From positions 1 through 5,744 of the forward strand of contig JALSTO010000004.1 in the NCBI GenBank assembly GCA_026983685.1: DNA of 5,744 bases, given 5' to 3'. The notes beneath the pieces were generated by a model, which saw nothing but the letters and a program-made list of their open reading frames with translations, was not told the origin of the DNA and did no database searches. Numbering within the stretch: the first letter of the stretch is position 1; every line of letters starts with the position of its first letter. The position numbers and the translations under genes were made by a program. The stretch is from Aquificaceae bacterium. GTDB taxonomy: Bacteria > Aquificota > Aquificia > Aquificales > Aquificaceae. This document shows, one piece after another, positions 1 through 4,431 of this stretch.

Positions 1-2
1 TT

Positions 3-812
3 AAACTTCCTGGGGAGGTCGCCTGGAGATGCATAAATATAGCCTGCCCTGCTCAGGTTGTCCTCAGACTCAAACACTGGGGAAGCAGGGAAGCGATGGA
101 CATAAGAGGGCTCGGGGAGGCAACCGCAAAAGCTCTGCACAACGCGGGTCTGGCAAAGGATGTGGGAGACCTCTATTATCTCAAGCCCGTTGACATCATG
201 AAGCTACCGGGCTTTGCAGAGAAGTCAGCATATAACCTCTACAACGCCATTCAGGAGTCAAAGAAGAGGGGGCTTGACAGGGTTCTATACGGACTGGGTA
301 TAAGATATGTGGGGCTGACGACTGCCAAGAAGCTCGCTCAGGTGATAGAGAGCATTTGGGACCTAAGGGATATGCCCCTTGAGAGGCTGATAGACATTGA
401 GGGCATAGGTGAGATCGTGGCGAGAAGCATAAAGGAGTTCTTCTCAAGGGAGGAGAACTTAAAGGTAATTGAGAAGCTGGAGAAGGCTGGAGTAAAGCTC
501 AGGAGGAGCGAGCTTGAGAAGGAAGGACCCCTTAAAGGAATGGTGTTCGTCTTTACGGGAACCCTGAGCTGTTGTTCCAGAGAGAAGGCTGGGGAGATAG
601 TTGAAAGCCTCGGGGGTGTATTTTCCAACAGCGTAACGAAAAAAACAACCTACCTCGTGGTGGGTGCGGAACCGGGCAGGACGAAGCTCACGAGGGCAAA
701 ACAGCTTGGGATAAAGACCCTGAGTGAAGAGGAGTTCCTTGAGCTGATAAAGGACCACATCAACGTAGAGGAGCTGAAGAGAGCAGAAGGCAGGGAAGGA
801 CTCCTCTTCTGA
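3..812 (+). CDS. ligA: NAD-dependent DNA ligase LigA, C-terminal part (5' end outside the window)
   Basis: LigA seals 3'-OH/5'-phosphate nicks in DNA using NAD+, in replication and repair in the cytoplasm. The visible 269 residues are the C-terminal part of a protein usually near 670-720 residues, so the adenylation and OB domains lie off the left edge. The frame is open from base 3 and is already ligase before the first ATG (base 96): RCINIACPAQ at residues 9-18 holds the last two cysteines of the Cys4 zinc finger (C10, C15, spaced as in Thermus ligase), followed by the family segment AMDIRGLG. The ATG at 96 is therefore internal. Helix-hairpin-helix repeats follow (LPGFAEKSAYNL near residues 68-79; IEGIGEIVARSI near 132-143). 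A BRCT domain fills about residues 175-251, with FVFTGTL, a GG turn and the EEEFLELI end. The short charged tail ends at TGA 810-812. It is the only plus-strand gene and converges with the M16 gene. Confidence 0.97.
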   Translation, partial: KLPGEVAWRCINIACPAQVVLRLKHWGSREAMDIRGLGEATAKALHNAGLAKDVGDLYYLKPVDIMKLPGFAEKSAYNLYNAIQESKKRGLDRVLYGLGIRYVGLTTAKKLAQVIESIWDLRDMPLERLIDIEGIGEIVARSIKEFFSREENLKVIEKLEKAGVKLRRSELEKEGPLKGMVFVFTGTLSCCSREKAGEIVESLGGVFSNSVTKKTTYLVVGAEPGRTKLTRAKQLGIKTLSEEEFLELIKDHINVEELKRAEGREGLLF

Positions 813-814
813 GG

Positions 815-2071
815 TCAGGGCTCAACCATAACGCAGTGATAGGGTCCTATGTACCTCTTTACAGCTTTCTCAACATCCTCCGGATTTACCTCTTCTATTC
901 TCTTTGTGTATTCCTCATCCATCCTCCAGCCAAAGCCCATGACCTCATAGAAGCCCAGATACCATGCCTGCCTGAGCCGTGTCTGATGGTCAAGGAGGAA
1001 GTCCCCCACTATCTTCTTTTTAGCTATATCTATATCCTCTTTGCTCAGCTGGGGGTTCTCCACCGTTGCTATAAGGTCCCTGAAGGCGCTTTCCCTCTTC
1101 TCAGGTGAAGTGCCTATGTAGGTGAAGAGCCTTGGGGCGGAGAGCCTTGTCGGGTAGAAGGCGTAGGTAGCGTAAGCGTAACCCTTCTTTTCCCTGAGCT
1201 CCTTAAATAGCTTGGAGGTCATACCTTCACCAAGGGCGCTCGTAAGGACCTTGAAGGTGAAGTAGTCCTTATCTTTTCTGGTAGGAGCATTGAAGGCACA
1301 GAGGATCGTAGCCTGAGTTCCCTCCCTCTTGACCCTCAGGAGCTCCTCCTTCTCTATGGGTGCCTCTTTCTCTTCTATGTTCAGTGAGCCCTCCTCCAGC
1401 CCCATGAAGGCTTCCTCAAGGAGCTTTATCATCCTTCCCGCAGGCAGGTCTCCCACCACACTTACTACCACGTTCCCCCCTTTCCTCACCTCCTCAAGCC
1501 TCCTGAGGAGGTCTTCCCTCGTTATGGAGACAACGCTCTCCTCCGTTCCGAGGGGTGAGGTTTCATAGGGAGTTCCCCTGTAGGTGAGCCTCCTGAGGTT
1601 ATCCATGGCAAACTCCATTCCCCTCTCCCTCTTTGACCTGATGGCTATCAGGGTGTTCTTCTTTTCTCTATCTATATCCTCCTCCCTGAGAAGAGGGTTC
1701 TTTATTATGTCCTTTATGACCTTCAGCGCCTCCTCAATACCCTCATCCCTTGTAGCAAAGCCTATTTCCGAAAAGTCATTGCCCGAAGAGCTGTATATGT
1801 AGCCTCCGAGCCTCTCAAAGGGAAGGGATATCTCATAGGAGCTGGGGTAGTTCTTTGAGCCCTTAAGAAGGAGGGTAAAGAGCAGGTGGGTCTCCCCCTT
1901 CTTCTCTTCCCCATTGAGCCCTCCTCTGAAGAATATGACACCCGATACTATGCCCTTTCCCTTAGTTTCCTTGACTATAAGCTTCACACCGTTGGGAAGA
2001 GTTTTCTCAACCACCTTGTAACCTCCAAAAGCTGTGCTGAGGAAGAGGATAAGAAGTAAAAGCATTCTCAT
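815..2071 (-). CDS. Secreted M16-family protein with degenerate zinc site (probable non-catalytic partner subunit)
   Basis: This 418-residue protein has the full two-domain M16B peptidase fold (usual length 410-440). The N-terminal half opens with TLPNGVKLIV (24-33), and the second half carries FKELREKKGYAY (289-300). Residues 1-16 look like a Sec signal peptide (hydrophobic LLLLILFLSTA, AFG before the likely cut), so it should act outside the inner membrane. The zinc motif is broken. Where the neighbouring M16 protein has HFLEH, this one has HLLFT (62-66), so the catalytic Glu is Phe and the second His is Thr. The third ligand aligns with Ala143, and the conserved GGNINA is GGYIYS. I infer a non-catalytic subunit, as in alpha-MPP or other inactive M16B partners. 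It begins directly after the stop of the lipoprotein gene (TAGATG, no gap). AAGGA 10 bases upstream favours the ATG at 2071 over a second ATG at 2065. It is last in the minus-strand cluster. Confidence 0.92.
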   Translation of the reverse strand: MRMLLLLILFLSTAFGGYKVVEKTLPNGVKLIVKETKGKGIVSGVIFFRGGLNGEEKKGETHLLFTLLLKGSKNYPSSYEISLPFERLGGYIYSSSGNDFSEIGFATRDEGIEEALKVIKDIIKNPLLREEDIDREKKNTLIAIRSKRERGMEFAMDNLRRLTYRGTPYETSPLGTEESVVSITREDLLRRLEEVRKGGNVVVSVVGDLPAGRMIKLLEEAFMGLEEGSLNIEEKEAPIEKEELLRVKREGTQATILCAFNAPTRKDKDYFTFKVLTSALGEGMTSKLFKELREKKGYAYATYAFYPTRLSAPRLFTYIGTSPEKRESAFRDLIATVENPQLSKEDIDIAKKKIVGDFLLDHQTRLRQAWYLGFYEVMGFGWRMDEEYTKRIEEVNPEDVEKAVKRYIGPYHCVMVEP

Positions 2072-2233
2072 CTACTTCTCTTCCTTTTCTACCTTTACCT
2101 TGTAACCTTCCTTCCCCGCATAGTATCCCGCAGCACCGCCTACCGCAACACCGCCAGCTAAAAGAGCGAGCTCCACGCAGGAGGAAAGAAGAATGGATCC
2201 TGCAACCAACAGAACGATCGCCAGCTTCTTCAT
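2072..2233 (-). CDS. Small glycine-zipper lipoprotein, 53 residues
   Basis: This short gene sits between the two M16 genes. Its translation starts MKKLAIVLLVAGSILLSSC: two lysines, a hydrophobic stretch and a lipobox LSSC with the acylated Cys at residue 19. A signal peptidase II cut there would leave a mature lipoprotein of 35 residues. The mature part has a small-residue run, GGVAVGGAAGYYAG (27-40), with the Gly/Ala spacing of a glycine-zipper membrane helix, then a charged tail rich in Lys and Glu (41-53). A strong ribosome binding site GGAGGTG ends 6-8 bases before the ATG, its first base shared with the TAG stop of the upstream M16 gene. Its own TAG stop abuts the ATG of the next M16 gene. 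Start, ribosome site, signal and junctions together argue for a real gene. I do not recognise a named family. It might anchor, regulate or be processed by the M16 pair, but that rests on position only. Confidence 0.86.
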   Translation of the reverse strand: MKKLAIVLLVAGSILLSSCVELALLAGGVAVGGAAGYYAGKEGYKVKVEKEEK

Positions 2234-2239
2234 AGTCCG

Positions 2240-2246
2240 CACCTCC
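2240..2246 (-). promoter_or_regulatory. Strong ribosome binding site of the small lipoprotein gene
   Basis: The minus strand reads GGAGGTGCGGACT before the ATG at 2233, with 8 bases between GGAGG and ATG. This is the best Shine-Dalgarno match seen in the window. Its first G is also the last base of the TAG stop of the upstream M16 gene, which suggests re-initiation by ribosomes finishing that gene. Confidence 0.8.
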
Positions 2247-3544
2247 TATTCTTTATCTGGAACCATAAGGACCTCAACGTACTTGTCCTTTTTAAGATAA
2301 CGTTCAAAGACCCTCAGAAGGTCAACCTTCCTGACCCTCTTTACGTTGTTCTGAAAGTACCTGTAGAAGTCAAGGTCCCTGACAACGGTGTAAGAATAAC
2401 CTATGTCATAGGCATCCCCCTCAACCCTTTCCTCCTCAAATATCCTTGAGCCAACTATCCTCTGCTTAGCCTCCTCAACCTCTTTATCCGTAAGCTTCTC
2501 ATAAACTTCCCTGAGCAGAGAGAAGACCTTAGCCTTCACCTCCTCGTACTTTTCGGGGTCAAAGGTAGCGCTGATTACATACATGTTGTCTCTCGGTCTT
2601 CCGAGGTCTCCTGTGAAGAAGGAGTAAACCAGACCTTTCTCTCTGAGCTCCCTGTAAAAGACGGAAGTCCTACCGCTCCCCAGGATCTCGTCAAGGACAA
2701 CGAGTCCGTAGTAATCCGTCTTACCTATGGCAGGGGCACGCCAGCCGATGATCCAGTAAGCCTTCTCCACCCGCGGGTCTTTTATCTTCTCAAACCTCAC
2801 CTCCATCTGCTCGGGCTCGGAGGGTATCTGGACCCTGGGGACCGGTTTTCCCTCTTCCTTACCGAAGGTTCTGAGCACTTCCTTCTCAACCTCAGCAGGG
2901 TCAACGTTGCCGACGACTACAACAGCCATATTCTTAGGCTGATAGAAGCTCCTGTAGAACCTCAGGAGCATCTCACGGGTAAACTTCTTTATGGTATCCT
3001 CAAAGCCTATGACGGGAAATCTGTAGGGAGAGACCTTGTAGGCTGTCTTCTCAAAGGTCTCCCAGAGGACAGTGTTGGGGTTGTCCTTTCCACGCCTCAG
3101 CTCCTCTATAACTATGGGTTTCTCCTTCTCTATCATTTCCTCTTTAAGGAGTGCCTTAAGTGTAAGCTGGTAGAGAACCTCAAGAGCCTGCTTCCAGTAA
3201 GGTCTTGCTATCTCTATGTGGTAGTAGGTGAAGTCCTTTGAGGTCCCCGCGTTTATATTCCCCCCAAGGCTCTCCACTATCCTGTCTATCTCCCCGTAGG
3301 GGTACTTCTCAGAGCCGTTGAAGAGCATGTGCTCAAGGAAGTGAGCCATACCCTTCTCATCGTACTTCTCATAAACCGAACCAACCCTGAACCATACGTG
3401 AAGGGCAACCGCAGAGGTATCTTCCCTTGGCTTAACTATCAACTTCGCTCCGTTGGGCAGATCCCTTATATAGAGTTCTTGGGCAAGAGCAACGCTCATA
3501 ATAACCTCCAGAACAAGGAATAAAAACAGGCGGAGAGCATTCAT
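2246..3544 (-). CDS. Secreted M16-family zinc metallopeptidase (active subunit)
   Basis: This 432-residue protein is a full-length M16B (processing-peptidase-like) zinc protease, a clamshell enzyme that cuts peptides or unfolded segments. Residues 1-21 form a signal peptide (hydrophobic LRLFLFLVLEVIM, cut after ALA before QE), placing it in the periplasm or outer envelope. The inverted zinc motif is intact: HFLEH at 68-72 (ligands H68 and H72, catalytic E71), with the third ligand E148 in VIEELRR, at the family's usual distance of about 75 residues. The substrate-binding segment GGNINAGTSKDFTYY (94-108) is also typical. The second M16 domain is shown by REKGLVYSFF (301-310), near the conserved Arg/Tyr region. 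The ATG at 3544 overlaps the thioesterase stop by 4 bases (ATGA), and GGAGAGG lies just upstream, so the start is well supported. With the degenerate M16 protein downstream it probably forms a heterodimer (inference); its substrate is unknown. Confidence 0.95.
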   Translation of the reverse strand: MNALRLFLFLVLEVIMSVALAQELYIRDLPNGAKLIVKPREDTSAVALHVWFRVGSVYEKYDEKGMAHFLEHMLFNGSEKYPYGEIDRIVESLGGNINAGTSKDFTYYHIEIARPYWKQALEVLYQLTLKALLKEEMIEKEKPIVIEELRRGKDNPNTVLWETFEKTAYKVSPYRFPVIGFEDTIKKFTREMLLRFYRSFYQPKNMAVVVVGNVDPAEVEKEVLRTFGKEEGKPVPRVQIPSEPEQMEVRFEKIKDPRVEKAYWIIGWRAPAIGKTDYYGLVVLDEILGSGRTSVFYRELREKGLVYSFFTGDLGRPRDNMYVISATFDPEKYEEVKAKVFSLLREVYEKLTDKEVEEAKQRIVGSRIFEEERVEGDAYDIGYSYTVVRDLDFYRYFQNNVKRVRKVDLLRVFERYLKKDKYVEVLMVPDKE

Positions 3545-3933
3545 ACCTTCCTCTCCGCAAGGAGCCTCCTTCTTATCTCCTCTGGCACGGAGACTATTTT
3601 ACCCTCCGAGACCATGCAGTGCTTGGTTCTTCCCTCCGCCCTTAGCTCGTCCTCAACATAGACGTTATAGGTAAAGGAAAAGGTAAACCTGTCAAGACTC
3701 TCAAGGGAAAGCTCTACCTCAACGAGCTCATCGTAAAAGAGAGGTTTTTTAAACTTACAGCAGGCTTCCAGGAGGACGACCTCGTAGCCCTCTTTCCTTA
3801 TCTCCGAGTAAGGCATTCCCATCTGTCTGAGGTACTCACCCCTTGCCTCTTCAAAGTAGCGCAGGTAGTTGGAGTGATGAACTACACCCTGGGCATCGGT
3901 TTCGTAGAACTGGACCCTTCTCCTGTATTTCAT
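3541..3933 (-). CDS. YbgC/4HBT-family acyl-CoA thioesterase
   Basis: This is a 130-residue single hot-dog-fold protein of the YbgC/FadM-type 4-hydroxybenzoyl-CoA thioesterase family, which hydrolyses acyl thioesters (acyl-CoA, possibly acyl-ACP) in the cytoplasm. The family signature is clear at residues 10-27: YETDAQGVVHHSNYLRYF. D13 is the expected catalytic Asp, followed by GVVHHSNY and the central helix YFEEARGEYL. Length and start (MKYRRRVQFYETD) fit the family. Both ends overlap neighbours by an ATGA: its ATG overlaps the fur stop, and its TGA overlaps the M16 start. No good ribosome binding site precedes the ATG, so translation probably depends on ribosomes finishing fur. In many bacteria ybgC lies with tol-pal, which is not seen here. 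E. coli YbgC has been linked to ACP and phospholipid-synthesis enzymes, which fits the nearby ACP-acyltransferase fusion, but the natural substrate cannot be read from sequence. Confidence 0.9.
   Translation of the reverse strand: MKYRRRVQFYETDAQGVVHHSNYLRYFEEARGEYLRQMGMPYSEIRKEGYEVVLLEACCKFKKPLFYDELVEVELSLESLDRFTFSFTYNVYVEDELRAEGRTKHCMVSEGKIVSVPEEIRRRLLAERKV
3546..3556 (-). promoter_or_regulatory. Ribosome binding site of the active M16 gene
   Basis: The minus strand reads GGAGAGGAAGGT directly before the ATG at 3544, giving GAGG 5 bases or GGAG 8 bases from the start. It lies inside the last codons of the thioesterase gene. With the ATGA overlap it supports coupled translation, and it supports the upstream ATG of the peptidase, which keeps the signal peptide. 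Confidence 0.65.
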
Positions 3934-4394
3934 TGGGGAACTCTGTCCCTCTTACGCCTGCATTCTGAACATACCCCGAATATCTCAAGCCTGTGGTGAA
4001 GAGGGCTGAAATCGTACTCCTGACAAACCTCGTCCTGGAGCTTCTCTATGTCCTCATTCACGAACTCTATTATCTTGCCACACTCAACACAGACAAGATG
4101 GTCATGATGGGCTTTCCCTGCAACGAACTCGTATATTGTCCTGTTGTCAAGCTTTATCACCTCTTTTATAACACCGAACTCCTGAAGTAGCTTTATCGTT
4201 CTGTATATAGTTGATCTGGAGACGCTCCTGTCAGCCCTCGTTGCTATCCAGCTGACCAGCTCCTCCACCTCAAAGTGCTTTCCGTAGCTCGCTATAAGGT
4301 CAATGAGGTTAAGCCTGCTCTGGGTTACCTTCATGTTCTTTCGTTTCAGGAACTTGGTAAACTCCCTCTTTATTTCGTTGAGATTGACACTCAT
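3930..4394 (-). CDS. Fur-family metal-dependent transcription regulator (Fur-like rather than PerR-like)
   Basis: This 154-residue Fur-family repressor has an N-terminal winged helix and a C-terminal metal-binding dimerization domain. The DNA-binding part includes MKVTQSRL (21-28) and the recognition helix SRSTIYRTIKLL (59-70). Structural zinc is expected at two CxxC pairs, C102/C105 and C142/C145. The sensing sites are present: H40, E89, HHDH at 96-99, E110 and H134. At the position where PerR has a diagnostic Asp (B. subtilis D104) this protein has Glu110, as in Fur, so iron sensing is more likely than peroxide sensing; Zur or Nur roles cannot be excluded. The ATG at 4394 retains the N-terminal helix of the family, while the next in-frame ATG (Met21) would remove it. 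No Shine-Dalgarno is visible upstream, and the promoter lies so close that the mRNA may be leaderless. A Fur-box-like site overlaps that promoter, suggesting autoregulation. Its stop overlaps the thioesterase start by ATGA. Confidence 0.93.
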   Translation of the reverse strand: MSVNLNEIKREFTKFLKRKNMKVTQSRLNLIDLIASYGKHFEVEELVSWIATRADRSVSRSTIYRTIKLLQEFGVIKEVIKLDNRTIYEFVAGKAHHDHLVCVECGKIIEFVNEDIEKLQDEVCQEYDFSPLHHRLEIFGVCSECRRKRDRVPQ

Positions 4395-4402
4395 TGCAGA
4401 AT

Positions 4403-4431
4403 AATATAGTTAGTCTCATTTTCAATTGCAA
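4403..4431 (-). promoter_or_regulatory. Sigma70-like promoter of the fur operon, predicting a nearly leaderless mRNA
   Basis: On the minus strand a -35 element TTGCAA (4426-4431, 4/6 match to TTGACA) is followed by a 17-bp spacer and a -10 element TATATT (4403-4408, 5/6 match to TATAAT). Only 8 bases separate the -10 from the fur ATG, so transcription should begin 0-2 bases before it. The -35 overlaps the last codons of the upstream acyltransferase gene. The AT-rich gap stands out from the surrounding coding DNA. The start point is inferred from spacing only, and read-through from the upstream gene is also possible. Confidence 0.6.
4405..4423 (-). promoter_or_regulatory. Candidate Fur box overlapping the fur promoter
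   Basis: The minus strand reads GAAAATGAGACTAACTATA, which agrees with the E. coli Fur consensus GATAATGATAATCATTATC at 13 of 19 positions, best in the left half (GAAAATGAG against GATAATGAT). It covers most of the -10 and the spacer, where a bound repressor would block RNA polymerase. The right half is poor and the internal dyad is weak, and the consensus may differ in this lineage, so this is a candidate only. Confidence 0.4.

Noticed and set aside
196..758. Minus-strand open frames opposite ligA (196-447, 338-628, 459-758)
   Set aside because: They overlap the conserved HhH and BRCT regions of ligA and encode no recognisable motif.
96..812. ATG at 96 as the start of a complete 238-residue protein
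   Set aside because: The same frame is open from base 3 and encodes the LigA zinc-finger end (RCINIACPAQ) just before it, so the gene is truncated by the window edge and this Met is internal.
836..1108. Plus-strand open frame opposite the degenerate M16 gene, and similar antisense frames elsewhere (1329-1568, 1584-1802, 3993-4190, 4779-4991, 5059-5373)
   Set aside because: Low-complexity Ser/Leu/Phe-rich translations typical of the complement of Lys/Glu-rich genes, with no domain signatures; each lies fully over a well-supported gene.
4332..4334. Internal ATG (Met21) as the true start of the Fur-family regulator, to explain the missing ribosome binding site
   Set aside because: No better ribosome site precedes it, and it would delete the N-terminal helix normally present before the MKVTQ segment; a leaderless start fits the promoter spacing better.
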